DNA of 64,000 bases from positions 1-64,000 of the forward strand of contig CAZFQZ010000001.1 of assembly GCA_964521305.1 (NCBI GenBank). The letters are read 5' to 3'. Below, piece by piece: positions 1-8,557 of this stretch. The DNA comes from CAZBEJ01 sp964521305 (lineage in GTDB: Bacteria; Patescibacteriota; Microgenomatia; UBA1406; GWC2-37-13). Below the pieces are notes generated by a model. It was not told the DNA's origin. It did not search any database and saw nothing but the letters and a program-made list of their open reading frames with translations. The stretch's first letter is position 1. Every line of letters begins with the position of its first letter. A program made the translations under genes and the position numbers.

Positions 1-506
1 GATTGATCGCAAATCCAAATAAGATCGGCGTTTGGGGTCATTCCATGGGAGGCAATATTACGCTGCGCGATCTGGTCGTGGACCCGAAAGACATAAAAGT
101 AGCGGTAATCTGGGGTGGAGTAGTGGGATCATACAACGACCTGATAAATAATTGGCATCGTGCAGTTCCGTATCAGCCGTCGGTTCGTGAACTTGCTTTG
201 CGCAACCGGTATCGTTCAAACTTGGTTCAACAGTACGGAACACCTCAAACTGATCCGGCGTTTTGGAATTCGGTCGATCCGACCTATTTTATTTCTTCCA
301 TTACCGCACCTATTCAATTGGATCACGGATTGGCAGACGAGGAAGTGCCTGTTGCCTTTTCGCAGTCATTATACGAGAAGCTGAAGGCAGCGGGAAAAAC
401 GGTTGAGTTTTATACCTACCCGGGTGCAGATCATAATATCAGCGAACCTTCATTCAGTCTGGCCATGCAGCGGACAATCGTATTCTTCGACAAATATCTG
501 AAATAG
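1..506 (+). CDS. Alpha/beta hydrolase, prolyl-oligopeptidase/dienelactone-hydrolase type (5' end cut off)
   Basis: The reading frame is open to the left edge, so only the C-terminal ~167 residues are present. The nucleophile elbow GHSMGG gives the catalytic Ser, an Asp follows in GLADEEVP, and the His is in GADHN near the C-terminus, in the order expected of a serine hydrolase. The spacing and the final helix resemble S9-type peptidases and dienelactone-hydrolase-like esterases, so it probably cleaves a peptide or ester. Substrate and location cannot be told because the N-terminus, where a signal peptide would be, is missing. A hairpin follows seven bases after the TAG stop. Confidence 0.85.
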   Translation, partial: LIANPNKIGVWGHSMGGNITLRDLVVDPKDIKVAVIWGGVVGSYNDLINNWHRAVPYQPSVRELALRNRYRSNLVQQYGTPQTDPAFWNSVDPTYFISSITAPIQLDHGLADEEVPVAFSQSLYEKLKAAGKTVEFYTYPGADHNISEPSFSLAMQRTIVFFDKYLK

Positions 507-512
507 TAAAAA

Positions 513-590
513 TACCCCGCCTTTGGCGGAGTACTTTTACTACTCGTCGTCCCATTCGTAAACAATACTCTTCATTTCTGATTTTTTTCT
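513..590 (+). ncRNA. Candidate structured RNA or terminator, copy A of a two-copy element
   Basis: A 9-bp stem with one mismatch and a TTT loop lies at 513-533. It is followed by the 17-mer TTACTACTCGTCGTCCC at 537-553, enclosed by possible pairings GAGTA(529-533)/TACTC(566-570) and TTTAC(536-540)/GTAAA(558-562). The two closing stems compete with the first hairpin for GAGTA. A T-rich stretch follows at about 581-588. The same 17-mer and the same order (hairpin, core, closing CTCTTC, T-run) recur on the minus strand at 33254-33166. It may simply end transcription of the hydrolase gene. Role unknown. Confidence 0.4.
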
Positions 591-597
591 GAAAAGA

Positions 598-1083
598 TCA
601 CCGGGCTGGTGCCGGCGGCGTTCCATTCATCATTCTGTTAGTTTGTCCAAATCCTGGATTGATTTGAACTGAATTTGCGGTGATGCTGCCGTCGGAATTC
701 GTTGTTCCGATAACTGCTACCGTATCACCGTTTTTCAAATCGCTTTGGCTTGCCTTGCTTGTGGTTTCGTACGTCGTGTTATTTGAAAGCACCGCGATTT
801 TTGAACTTCCGTCGCGCAACTGTACCGTGATGGAATTATTGTCGGAATTTATTATTTTTCCGATAATCGCGCCTCTGTTAGCTGCATTTCCGTTCGTTTT
901 GCTGCCGCGCCTTCCTTGAAATCGTCCTCCGCGACCTTGTATGGACGTATCCCTGCCACCTGCCGCTGCGCTAAAACTTGGAGATTGGGATTTTTGATAC
1001 TGAACGCCAGCAAAAAAACCCACTGCACCGATTATTACCGCAACCATAATCGTAACCAAAAGACTATTGTTTTTCATATACAT
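598..1083 (-). CDS. Membrane-anchored DUF5666-like protein
   Basis: 161 residues. One N-terminal transmembrane segment (about residues 9-26) is followed by a Gly/Arg/Ser-rich linker and a small beta-rich domain (about 70-145) with the pattern G-x-I ... ITVQL.DG ... GD.V.VIG ... ITA, which fits the DUF5666 family. It is probably an extracytoplasmic anchored domain of unknown function. A purine-rich GAGGGGGGGG tract lies just upstream, and ATG codons at 1083 and 1077 are both possible starts. It is the last gene of the unit that begins with the MacA-like protein, suggesting a link to the exporter. Confidence 0.7.
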   Translation of the reverse strand: MYMKNNSLLVTIMVAVIIGAVGFFAGVQYQKSQSPSFSAAAGGRDTSIQGRGGRFQGRRGSKTNGNAANRGAIIGKIINSDNNSITVQLRDGSSKIAVLSNNTTYETTSKASQSDLKNGDTVAVIGTTNSDGSITANSVQINPGFGQTNRMMNGTPPAPAR

Positions 1084-1104
1084 TCACCCCCCCTCATATA
1101 AAAA

Positions 1105-1175
1105 GTTCAAATATCCAAATTCAAAACATTTCGAATTTTGATATTGTTTGGAATTTGGTGCTTGGATTTTAAAAT
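1105..1175. repeat. Degenerate heptanucleotide A-rich repeat (intergenic)
   Basis: Read on the minus strand, this spacer is a run of about 7-bp units of the form AAATCCA, AATTCCA, AACAATA. It belongs to the same family as the runs at 2409-2443, 2477-2512, 23700-23720, 37331-37358 and 38640-38657. Confidence 0.6.
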
Positions 1176-2399
1176 TTATTCATATCTCAATGCTTCAATT
1201 GGTTGCAGACTCGAGGCTTTTTGCGCCGGATACCACCCGAACAGGATACCTATCAGCCCTGAAACACCTATTGCCACCGCAATAGACGTTGGTTCAATAG
1301 TGAACGGCAATCTTACTGCTTTAGTTATGAAGTACGAAGCGGAAATACCAAGGATCATGCCGATAACACCTCCGGTAAATGTCAGAATGATTGCTTCGAT
1401 CAGGAACTGTTGGACGATGATTTTTTTGGTTGCTCCCAACGCTTTTCTTAAGCCGATTTCTCGCGTTCTTTCGGTAACAGTTACCAGCATGATATTCATG
1501 ATGCCGATACCGCCGACCAGCAATGAAATGGCGGCGATTCCTCCCAGCAGGGCGGTAAAGGTTCCGGTAACCTGGGATGCGGTATTTAATATGTCGTTCT
1601 GTGAAAATATGGAAAAATCAGCCTGTGAAGGATCGCGGAGCTTGTGGCGCTGAAGCAACAGATACCCGATCTGATTTTCCGCCTCGGTCATGACACTCTG
1701 TGATTTTGCCTCTACCGCAATACTGCTTATGTATGTAGTACCGAATAAAACCGACTGTGCGGTTGTTAAAGGTATATAAATAATATCATCCTGGTTTCCG
1801 AATCCGCTTCCCCCTTTTGAGACGGTTATGCCAATGATATGCAATGATTGACCATTGATGCGGATCATCTGGCCGATCGGATTCACATTATCGCCGAACA
1901 AATCGCTGACGACTTGCGGACCTAATACGGCGACGCGACCCAATGATGTAAGATCTCGCTGGCTGATAAATACGCCTGTTGCCACATCGACCTTATGGAT
2001 TGATGCATATGCAGGGTATACGCCGACAATTTGCGTATTCGTGTTATTTCTTCCGGCAGTGACCTGGGCCCGTCTTGAGATTTCGGGCGATACCGCAGTG
2101 ACGGTTGTCACTTGCGGGGAAGAAAGAATAGCAAACGCGTCATCTACGGTGAGCGTTGTCCCACCGCCCGCAGCGCCCCGAACGACTCCCTCTGTTTGCC
2201 CGCCCGGAATGACGGTCAAGAGATTTGCTCCCAGAGATTCAATCCGGCTCGATATGGAAGCCTGGCTTGCCTGACCCAATGACACCAGGGCGATCACGCT
2301 GCCGATGCCGATGATGATGCCGAGAATCGCCAGACCGGTGCGCATTTTATTGATAGTCAACGTACCGATTGCTTCCTTGATAAGCTCAATGAATTCCAT
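1176..2399 (-). CDS. ABC transporter permease, MacB/FtsX type
   Basis: 407 residues from ATG 2399, which begins MEFIELIKEAIG; a longer frame upstream runs into heptanucleotide repeat and is unlikely. Layout: TM1 near residues 21-45, a long extracytoplasmic MacB periplasmic-core domain (about 50-270), then three TM helices of the FtsX domain with the conserved stretch GGIGIMNIML followed by ERTREIGLRKALGA. With the adjacent ATPase and MacA-like protein it should form a mechanotransmission-type ABC pump acting on peptides, lipoproteins or drugs. The permease and ATPase are separate chains here, unlike the fused MacB of E. coli. Confidence 0.92.
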   Translation of the reverse strand: MEFIELIKEAIGTLTINKMRTGLAILGIIIGIGSVIALVSLGQASQASISSRIESLGANLLTVIPGGQTEGVVRGAAGGGTTLTVDDAFAILSSPQVTTVTAVSPEISRRAQVTAGRNNTNTQIVGVYPAYASIHKVDVATGVFISQRDLTSLGRVAVLGPQVVSDLFGDNVNPIGQMIRINGQSLHIIGITVSKGGSGFGNQDDIIYIPLTTAQSVLFGTTYISSIAVEAKSQSVMTEAENQIGYLLLQRHKLRDPSQADFSIFSQNDILNTASQVTGTFTALLGGIAAISLLVGGIGIMNIMLVTVTERTREIGLRKALGATKKIIVQQFLIEAIILTFTGGVIGMILGISASYFITKAVRLPFTIEPTSIAVAIGVSGLIGILFGWYPAQKASSLQPIEALRYE

Positions 2400-2408
2400 A
2401 ATAGCAAT

Positions 2409-2512
2409 AAATCCTAAATGCCAACTTCCAAACGTCAAATAAATTTAAATGAGCAAAAATAAAATGACAGATTATTTAGTATTTTGAGTTTGGGATTTGG
2501 AATTTGAGTGTT
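2409..2512. repeat. Heptanucleotide A-rich repeats between permease and ATPase genes, entering the ATPase 3' end
   Basis: At 2409-2443 five consecutive 7-bp units can be read (AAATCCT, AAATGCC, AACTTCC, AAACGTC, AAATAAA). At 2477-2512 the minus strand has the same type of repeat and encodes the last residues of the ABC ATPase (NSKSQTQNTK). The 18-mer at 2488-2505 is identical, on the other strand, to 38640-38657 in the 3' end of yidC. Confidence 0.65.
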
Positions 2513-3221
2513 TAATCCTGTGTTGCTTTCCGTTTTTTTCATCCTTGATGATGTTTCCGTCCCTTACGTGAATGATGCGTCTGGCATATTCGGCGATATC
2601 TGGCTCGTGTGTGATCATGACAATGGTATGGCCGTCTTCATGTAACTGCTGGAAAATAGCCATGACTTCTTCTGCTTGCGCAGATGCAATATTGCCAGTC
2701 GGCTCATCTGCAAGGAGAATCGCGGGATTCATCACGAGCCCGCGCGCGATAGCAACACGCTGTTGTTGGCCTCCGGATAATTGGTTTGACGTATGTTCCA
2801 ATCTATCAGCAAGGCCGACTTCTTCAAGAAGTTTTTTTGCCCGTTTTTCCCGTTCTTCCTGGGGAACCCCGGCGTACTGCATAGGAAGCATGACGTTTTT
2901 CATCGCCGAAATTCTTGGTAACAAATTATACGCCTGGAAGATAAATCCGATTTTTCTGTTCCGTATTGATGCTAATTGATCATCACTCAGTTTTGATATC
3001 TCTTCATTATCGAGGATATAGGTGCCGTCGCTTGGTAGGTCTAATGCGCCGAGGATATGCATCAGAGTTGATTTGCCTGATCCAGATGGCCCCATAATTG
3101 CGACAAATTCGCCTTTTTTTATCTCAAACGATACATCAGCCAAAGCAACGGTTTCAACTCCGTCCATTTGGTAGACTTTGCGAATGTGTTGCGCAGAAAT
3201 GATTGCCATAGGATTTGACAT
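2472..3221 (-). CDS. ABC transporter ATP-binding protein, MacB/LolD type
   Basis: 249 residues with every ABC landmark: Walker A GPSGSGKST (about 44-52), Q-loop FQAYNLLP, signature LSGGQQQRVAIARG (about 146-159), Walker B LLADEPTG and the switch His in MITHEP. The order and sequence match the MacB/LolD/FtsE group that energises MacB-type permeases. It sits between the MacA-like protein (5-nt gap) and the permease. The last ~12 residues (from NSKSQ) are encoded by a heptanucleotide repeat and are not part of the normal fold. ATG at 3221 is used; an internal ATG at 3209 is also possible. Confidence 0.93.
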   Translation of the reverse strand: MSNPMAIISAQHIRKVYQMDGVETVALADVSFEIKKGEFVAIMGPSGSGKSTLMHILGALDLPSDGTYILDNEEISKLSDDQLASIRNRKIGFIFQAYNLLPRISAMKNVMLPMQYAGVPQEEREKRAKKLLEEVGLADRLEHTSNQLSGGQQQRVAIARGLVMNPAILLADEPTGNIASAQAEEVMAIFQQLHEDGHTIVMITHEPDIAEYARRIIHVRDGNIIKDEKNGKQHRIKHSNSKSQTQNTK

Positions 3222-3226
3222 CGAAC

Positions 3227-4540
3227 TTAATGCGCCATTCTGAATACGGCGCCTCCAGCTCCGCCTTTTCCACCGCCAAACGTACTGAAGGGTGACGATG
3301 TATTATTTTGAGCAGCGCCATTGACTGCTGATGTTACGATAGTGTCGCCTTCGGATAGTCCGGATGTAATCTCAGTCTGCGTATCGGATGAAGACCCTGT
3401 TTGTACTTCGACTTGTTGCGGTTGTCCGTTTTTCATGACCGAAACGATCGATGCGCCATTTTGGGTCTGAATTGCAGATGAAGGAACAAGCAGTACATTA
3501 TTTTTTACTATGGTAATAATATTGATATTCGCGGACATGTTGGGAAGAATGTTTGGGTTGTTGGTGTCGAGTTTAATAATGGTTGGATAAGTAGTCACTC
3601 CCGAACTGACTACGCCTGCGGTATCGATGCTGAATACTTTGCCGGTAAAGGTTTTATCTGGGAATGCGCTCAATGTTATTGTCGCATTGTTACCGATTTT
3701 AATAGTCGGAATATCAATTTCGGTAAGGTTGACCGTAACTGTCGGTGTTGCGTCGGTTACAATGCTTGCTATTTTTGTGGTGAGCGGTACGCTGTTTGAG
3801 GTACCGGATGTCGATTGGGGAGAAGCAATAACCGCTCCAAGTTGGAAAGCCAAACCATCAACCTTTCCCGTGATAGGAGCATAAATAGTTGGAGCTGCTT
3901 GTTGATAACTCAACCAGGCGGAATTCAATGCAGTTTGGGCTTGATTGACGACATTCTGCTGGTTTTTATAATTTGCTTCCGCGGCCAACCAATCGTCCTG
4001 CGCCTCATGGAATGCGGGTAATGCACGGTTGTCGTTATTCGGTGTTCCGTCGCCATTTTGATAGGTATTATTGGTTGCCAGGTCATAGAATGTTTTCCAT
4101 TTGGTAAACATGGTTGATTGGAGTGAGTACATGTTGGACTGTGCCGTAGCCAGCGTATTATTGGCACTTTGATAACTCGCATATGCTGCCGCTGCTTTTT
4201 GCTGTCCGATTAAATCCAGTGTCAGATCGGCGATTTTGTCACCTGTTTTCACCATATCGCCGTCTTTAACGTAAAGCTTCGAGATGACTCCGCTTGCTTG
4301 GGTATCAATCGGCGTGCTGTTTGCAGTTGAAATCTGGCCAGACCCGCTCACGGATACAACAAGCGTACCTCGTTGAACTTTTTCGGTTTGATACCTGACG
4401 ATTTCTTTTTTCGACCCGAAAAAGTGTTTATAGCCGAAGTATACGATTACGACAACAATAACGACGGCGATTATTTTTTTTACACGCGAGAGCTGCATAA
4501 AACGATTTTTAAGATGAACGGGAAGTTGTTTAATGTTCAT
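3227..4540 (-). CDS. MacA/HlyD-type membrane fusion protein
   Basis: 437 residues. A basic N-terminus and one TM (about 22-41) are followed by a barrel-sandwich (lipoyl-like) half ending VKDGDMVKTGDKIADL, a long alpha-hairpin (about 110-215), the second lipoyl half (IYAPITGKVDGL) and beta-barrel/MPD domains. The Gly-rich C-terminus (GGGKGGAGG) is disordered. It would connect the permease to the outside or cell wall. A direct repeat and a -10 element lie immediately upstream, with the ATG 7 nt after the -10, so this gene probably has its own leaderless promoter under control of the neighbouring response regulator. Confidence 0.9.
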   Translation of the reverse strand: MNIKQLPVHLKNRFMQLSRVKKIIAVVIVVVIVYFGYKHFFGSKKEIVRYQTEKVQRGTLVVSVSGSGQISTANSTPIDTQASGVISKLYVKDGDMVKTGDKIADLTLDLIGQQKAAAAYASYQSANNTLATAQSNMYSLQSTMFTKWKTFYDLATNNTYQNGDGTPNNDNRALPAFHEAQDDWLAAEANYKNQQNVVNQAQTALNSAWLSYQQAAPTIYAPITGKVDGLAFQLGAVIASPQSTSGTSNSVPLTTKIASIVTDATPTVTVNLTEIDIPTIKIGNNATITLSAFPDKTFTGKVFSIDTAGVVSSGVTTYPTIIKLDTNNPNILPNMSANINIITIVKNNVLLVPSSAIQTQNGASIVSVMKNGQPQQVEVQTGSSSDTQTEITSGLSEGDTIVTSAVNGAAQNNTSSPFSTFGGGKGGAGGAVFRMAH

Positions 4541-4547
4541 TTTTGTT

Positions 4548-4579
4548 ATTCTAGAATACGTAACTGAAAATTAGCTGAA
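4548..4579 (-). promoter_or_regulatory. Promoter of macA-like gene with response-regulator-type direct repeat
   Basis: On the minus strand TTCAGC (4579-4574) and TTCAGT (4568-4563) are 11 bp apart, the period of OmpR/PhoB half-sites. A -10 TAGAAT (4553-4548) follows after 9 bp, and the ATG at 4540 comes 7 nt later. No -35 is needed if the regulator activates from the repeat. The same arrangement precedes the response regulator gene. Confidence 0.6.
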
Positions 4580-4593
4580 CTTGACAGGATTTT

Positions 4594-5712
4594 TCACTGA
4601 TTCCCGTTCGCGAACCCCGTTCCAAATTCAGATGGGCTCTTGTCATGTTTCGCTACGGGATGAACGGGTAATGTAACAATACATGTTACTCCTTTTTTTC
4701 CGTTATTCTCAATGCGTATTGATCCCTTATGTATTTTGACGATCTGTTTGGCAATGGAAAGACCGAGCCCGTATCCGCCGCTTTCGGTCTTTGAGCGCGC
4801 GGAGTTTGCCCGATAGAACCGGTCGAAAATATGGGGAAGATCTTTTTTGGGGATACCGATCCCTTCGTCTTTTACAGAAATAATAACAGTGCCGTCGGTC
4901 TTTTTTGCGGCAATGATAATAGCGGTGTTTTTAGGACTATATTTAATTGCATTGTCCAGCAGGATGACAAACAAGTCAACTAAACTATACGGATTGCCGT
5001 AAACGGTTTGTTTTATGGACGGAGAGGAAATAGTAATATTTTTTAACTTCGTCATGGGTTCCACTTTTTTTAGAGCTTTATCTATGACCGGTGAAAGCGA
5101 GAGGTTTTGAAACATAATAGCGCCATGAGGTTTTTCATACTGCGTGAGTTGTAACAGTTTGTCTGATAGCGACTGCAGTTTATTAACTTCTTCGATACTT
5201 TCGGATATCAGAGTTTTCGAATCCATAACCGTAAGGTTTTTGTCCCTGAGAGATACTTCCATTGCTGTTTTCAAAGAAGTAAGCGGCGTTCTGAACTCAT
5301 GGGATGCATCGCTTATGAATCGGTTTTGCTCATCAACCATTTCCTGTATCGGTCTAAGTGTTTTACCCGCAAGGAAATATCCAAGTAATGCGGAAACAAG
5401 GAATATACTGCCGTTAATGACCGCAAGAATAAGGAGAATACGTTGCTGTGCTTCGGTATATAAATCGGCGTCGAGGTTTATGATCCGGATGTTCGAATTA
5501 TCAGGGATCGGTAATGGAGCATTGTTGGGACTTAAATCCTGCGGGTAATCCAAAATGTGGAGTCTGTGTTCTATGCGTGCCGTCTGTAAGCGCCGTATAC
5601 GTTCTACTTCATTGATGAGTCCTTTATAGATGACTGTGCTGAATGCGATGCTGATCGTCATAATAATGAGGAGATACCATGCAGTGAGTTTGATGCGCGC
5701 GCTTCTGAACAT
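4594..5712 (-). CDS. Sensor histidine kinase
   Basis: 372 residues: TM1 (about 9-29), a short extracytoplasmic segment of about 60 residues, TM2 (about 92-113), HAMP-like linker, H-box SDASHEFRTPLTSL with the phosphoacceptor His, N-box LLDNAIKYSPKN, G1 KDEGIGIP, F-box FDRFYRAN and G2 GGYGLGLSIAKQIV. It is a complete orthodox kinase, and the sensed signal is unknown. Its ATG lies 2 nt after the response-regulator stop, so the pair is cotranscribed. A class-I OmpR partner and a MacAB operon downstream suggest an envelope-stress or antimicrobial-peptide response. Confidence 0.95.
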   Translation of the reverse strand: MFRSARIKLTAWYLLIIMTISIAFSTVIYKGLINEVERIRRLQTARIEHRLHILDYPQDLSPNNAPLPIPDNSNIRIINLDADLYTEAQQRILLILAVINGSIFLVSALLGYFLAGKTLRPIQEMVDEQNRFISDASHEFRTPLTSLKTAMEVSLRDKNLTVMDSKTLISESIEEVNKLQSLSDKLLQLTQYEKPHGAIMFQNLSLSPVIDKALKKVEPMTKLKNITISSPSIKQTVYGNPYSLVDLFVILLDNAIKYSPKNTAIIIAAKKTDGTVIISVKDEGIGIPKKDLPHIFDRFYRANSARSKTESGGYGLGLSIAKQIVKIHKGSIRIENNGKKGVTCIVTLPVHPVAKHDKSPSEFGTGFANGNQ

Positions 5713-5714
5713 AT

Positions 5715-6389
5715 TTAGTCTCCTATTTTATATCCAAATCCCCGTATGGTTTGGATCAATGATTTTTTGTTTTTGAACGGCGCATCGATCTTATTCCTTA
5801 AATTCCGGATATATACTTCGACGGTGTTAGGGAGGATGTCCGCGTCGTAATCCCAGACGTGGCCGATGATCTGGTCTTTCGAGACGATCGTGTGAGCGTT
5901 CCGCATGAGGTATTCGAGCAAAGAAAATTCCTTGCTTGAAAGTATGATTGGTTTTTTATCGCGTATCGCGGTGAACTGTGTGGTATCGAGCTCCAAGTCG
6001 TCGACGCAAAGTTTGGTGGAAAGTATTGCTTTCGGTCTCCTGACCAACGCGCGAATGCGGGCAAGCAACTCTTCGAATGCGAAGGGTTTGGTGATATAGT
6101 CGTCCGCGCCGGCATTGAGTCCAGTCACCTTATCCAATATTTGTCCTTTTGCGGTCAAAACGAGGATCGGCGTATGAATCTTGTTTTTTCTTAATTCCTT
6201 GAGAATAGAAATGCCGTCCATGCCGGGAAGTAATAAATCAAGAATGATGCAGTCGTATTCTTCGGTTGAACCAAGATCAAATCCGTCGTCGCCGGTATAG
6301 GCAACATCAACGCTGTACCGTTCCTGCTCGAGCCCTTTTTTTATGGATTGCGCGATACGGTGTTCATCCTCAACCACGAGTATTCTCAT
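5715..6389 (-). CDS. OmpR/PhoB-family response regulator
   Basis: 224 residues. The receiver domain has the acidic pair E7/D8, phosphoacceptor D51 (LDLLLPGMDG), T79 and K101 (DYITKPF). The C-terminal winged helix ends RGFGYKIG, typical of OmpR. It is first in the two-gene operon with the kinase. Its promoter carries the same 11-bp-period TTCAGC repeat as the downstream transporter promoter, which suggests autoregulation plus control of the efflux genes. ATG 6389 lies 10 nt from a TATACT -10 box. Confidence 0.96.
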   Translation of the reverse strand: MRILVVEDEHRIAQSIKKGLEQERYSVDVAYTGDDGFDLGSTEEYDCIILDLLLPGMDGISILKELRKNKIHTPILVLTAKGQILDKVTGLNAGADDYITKPFAFEELLARIRALVRRPKAILSTKLCVDDLELDTTQFTAIRDKKPIILSSKEFSLLEYLMRNAHTIVSKDQIIGHVWDYDADILPNTVEVYIRNLRNKIDAPFKNKKSLIQTIRGFGYKIGD

Positions 6390-6399
6390 ATATATGTAC

Positions 6400-6430
6400 A
6401 GTATAGTATGTAAGCTGAAATCCGGCTGAA
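6400..6430 (-). promoter_or_regulatory. Response-regulator promoter with TTCAGC direct repeat
   Basis: On the minus strand TTCAGC occurs at 6430-6425 and 6419-6414, exactly 11 bp apart. It is followed 8 bp later by TATACT (6405-6400) and, 10 nt on, by the ATG at 6389. The spacing between repeat and -10 is almost the same as at 4548-4579 (9 bp). I infer a binding site for the regulator encoded here. Confidence 0.6.
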
Positions 6431-6444
6431 TATTAGACAGATGG

Positions 6445-7053
6445 TTAGAATCCCAAGGATTCCCTTACGAGAATAATGATGATGCGATGTGGGACGGTTT
6501 CACGTTCGATGATCGCCCATTTGTTGAGCGCGCTGCCCGGATACCCTGCCTTTTTCATACGCGCGTCCTCTAAAGGAAACACTACTTCCCGTACGCGTCG
6601 CATGGCAGCCTCTACACTTTTGGTGATTTTTTGCTGGCCGATAACCAGAACGAGGTGTTTTGCGAAATAGGGGAATTCGCCGATCCGCGTACCCGTAGCG
6701 TCTGCCGATACGATAATCCCGTCTTCGGTAACCGCGTTTGAACTGGCGAGAAAATAATCAGCGTCAAAAGCAACTTTTCTCCTGACTTCACCCCGCTTTA
6801 TCTGGTCGTTTTCTTTCATGATGAGCTCGTGCAAATTGTTGAATTTGTTTTCTTTTGATTCCATATAGTCTATGAATCCGATCTGAATCAATGTGGTCGA
6901 CGATCCGTTCATGATTGACGAACCTTCTGGTATTAACTCGATGAGTGTAGAAAGAGCTTGTTCTTTATTGCCCACAACGGTAACATCGAATCCGCGCCGT
7001 TTCATTGAATCGGCGACTACGGTCAGTTTGTTGTTTATTGTTGAATTATCCAT
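6445..7053 (-). CDS. LUD domain protein (LutC/YkgG, DUF162 family)
   Basis: 202 residues covering one LUD domain: GSSIMNGSSTTLIQIG (N-terminal loop), the conserved FLASSNAVTEDG segment, then ADATGTRIGEF and the C-terminal motif with LVIGQQKI. LUD proteins occur with LutA/B in lactate oxidation, but many stand-alone members have no known substrate. Neither lutA nor lutB is seen here. The gene follows the ArsR-type regulator by 10 nt and is probably under its control. Confidence 0.85.
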   Translation of the reverse strand: MDNSTINNKLTVVADSMKRRGFDVTVVGNKEQALSTLIELIPEGSSIMNGSSTTLIQIGFIDYMESKENKFNNLHELIMKENDQIKRGEVRRKVAFDADYFLASSNAVTEDGIIVSADATGTRIGEFPYFAKHLVLVIGQQKITKSVEAAMRRVREVVFPLEDARMKKAGYPGSALNKWAIIERETVPHRIIIILVRESLGF

Positions 7054-7063
7054 ATGTTATGAA

Positions 7064-7339
7064 TTAATTTTTAAAAATCATATTGGTGTTGATTCCCAAT
7101 TGTTTGAAAAGCGGGATATTGAGTTTATAAAAGTTGGAAGCTCCTTTCTTGCGGCTGACAATAATTTCTGCTTTGATCAATTTGCTGAAATGGTGCGATA
7201 GTGCCGGTTGCGACAAATCAAAGGTTCTCGACAAATCCCGGCAGGAAATTTCTCTTTTGCGATGAATAATCTTCAGAACGTTGACTCTGGTCGTATCCGA
7301 CAACGCCTTGAATACCGCCGAAAGTTTTACACTATTCAT
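7064..7339 (-). CDS. ArsR-family winged-helix regulator
   Basis: 91 residues, the standard ArsR size. FKALSDTTRVNVLKII opens helix 1, and the recognition helix is in DLSQPALSHHFSKLIKAEII. There is no ELCV(C/G)D metal box; the equivalent helix reads ISCRDLSRTFD with a single Cys, so a metal-independent or thiol-based signal is possible. It is first in an operon with the LUD gene and divergent from the ferritin/VIT1 gene across a 103-bp spacer, so it may control both. The effector is unknown. Confidence 0.9.
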   Translation of the reverse strand: MNSVKLSAVFKALSDTTRVNVLKIIHRKREISCRDLSRTFDLSQPALSHHFSKLIKAEIIVSRKKGASNFYKLNIPLFKQLGINTNMIFKN

Positions 7340-7442
7340 TTATTTAATTATTCAAATATTTAAATACATTTATATATTAGGTCGATTTTAACGGTTTGTC
7401 AAGATGTATTAGTCGGCAGATCCGGGTAGTATAATAACAGGT
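7340..7442. promoter_or_regulatory. Divergent intergenic region: ArsR-type operator candidate and VIT1 promoter
   Basis: Near 7350-7375 the spacer is very AT-rich with nested palindromes (AAATATTT overlapping TATTTAAATA), plausible ArsR-family operator sequence next to the arsR ATG. On the plus strand TATAAT at 7430-7435 lies 7 nt before the VIT1 ATG, so that transcript is probably leaderless. I see no good -35. Confidence 0.45.
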
Positions 7443-8534
7443 ATGACGATCAACGAACTGAAAATCCATTATATCGATGAAGGCGATTCCGCCTATATTT
7501 ATAATATTTTGGCCGGACTCGCCAAGACTGAACAATTGCGCGCAATTTTCGTCAAATTGAGGAACACTGAACTGGAGCATCAGATTGTATACGGGAAAAT
7601 GCTGGAGAAGAAACACGCAAAGATTTCCGTTTACCGTCCGTCGCTGAAGATTCGGATCATGGAATTTTTTGCCCGTCGCGGCGCAACATCGCTCGTGTTA
7701 AAATTGAGAATTGCAGACGAATCCCGGGAAGTGTCGCAATATATTCTTTCTGCGTCGAAAACAAAGACGACCGAGGTAATCGCCAGAGACGAAATCACAC
7801 ATTCAAAAGTATTGAAGGAATTGCAAAACAGCTCCGGCCAGGAAATCTGGCATCATCATGAGACCGGCAGTATCATACGCAATGCGATCTACGGATTCAA
7901 TGACGGTTTGACCGCGAACTTCGGTTTGATCATGGGTGTTATCGGATCTGCAGTCGACCATCGCGCCATCCTGTTTGCAGGTATTGCAGGGTTGATTGCC
8001 GATACTTTGTCTATGGGTGCGTCGTCGTATCTTGCGGCGGTTTCGGAAAAAGAGGTATATGATCACGAAATTCGGTTGGAAAAGCAGGAAATAGAGTTGA
8101 TGCCACAGGAAGAAGAAAAAGAACTGGCTTTGATGTATCAGGCAAAAGGATTTGCCAAACCGGTTGCAAAAACACTTGCGCATGAAATCATGAAAGGTGA
8201 TAAAAAATCCGCTCTTCACGAACAAGTAATTCAGGAACTTGGCATAATGGAATCAAATCAAAATCCTTATCAGGAAGGCCTGATAACGGGAACCGCTACA
8301 TTGATAGGAGCTCTCATTCCGTTGTTGTCGTTATTTTTCGGTTCATCGACGCCGTATATCGTTGCCGCGTTTATAATCAGTATGGTCTTCCATTTTTTTG
8401 TTGGCGCGATACGCAGTCTATTTACCGGAAGAAACGCGATTCGATCAGGCGTCGATATGTTTGGCGTAGGCTTGGGTGTTGCGGTCGCTGGATATATGAT
8501 CGGCAACTTTCTTATGCACGCATTTCACCCTTGA
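7443..8534 (+). CDS. Ferritin-like domain fused to VIT1/CCC1 iron/manganese transporter
   Basis: 363 residues. Residues about 1-125 form a ferritin/erythrin-like four-helix bundle with carboxylate/His ligands (ELEHQI and RDEITHSKV). Residues about 140-363 are a VIT1/CCC1 domain with the NDGLTANFGLIMGV motif, an acidic cytoplasmic metal-binding loop (HEIRLEKQEIE ... QEEEKEL), and five predicted TM helices. The fusion matches the MbfA type of membrane-bound ferritin, which moves iron out of the cytoplasm. It would protect the cell from iron or manganese excess. Divergent from arsR-LUD; probably leaderless. Confidence 0.9.
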   Translation: MTINELKIHYIDEGDSAYIYNILAGLAKTEQLRAIFVKLRNTELEHQIVYGKMLEKKHAKISVYRPSLKIRIMEFFARRGATSLVLKLRIADESREVSQYILSASKTKTTEVIARDEITHSKVLKELQNSSGQEIWHHHETGSIIRNAIYGFNDGLTANFGLIMGVIGSAVDHRAILFAGIAGLIADTLSMGASSYLAAVSEKEVYDHEIRLEKQEIELMPQEEEKELALMYQAKGFAKPVAKTLAHEIMKGDKKSALHEQVIQELGIMESNQNPYQEGLITGTATLIGALIPLLSLFFGSSTPYIVAAFIISMVFHFFVGAIRSLFTGRNAIRSGVDMFGVGLGVAVAGYMIGNFLMHAFHP

Positions 8535-8557
8535 TGCACATTCGTGGGCGAATGGTA

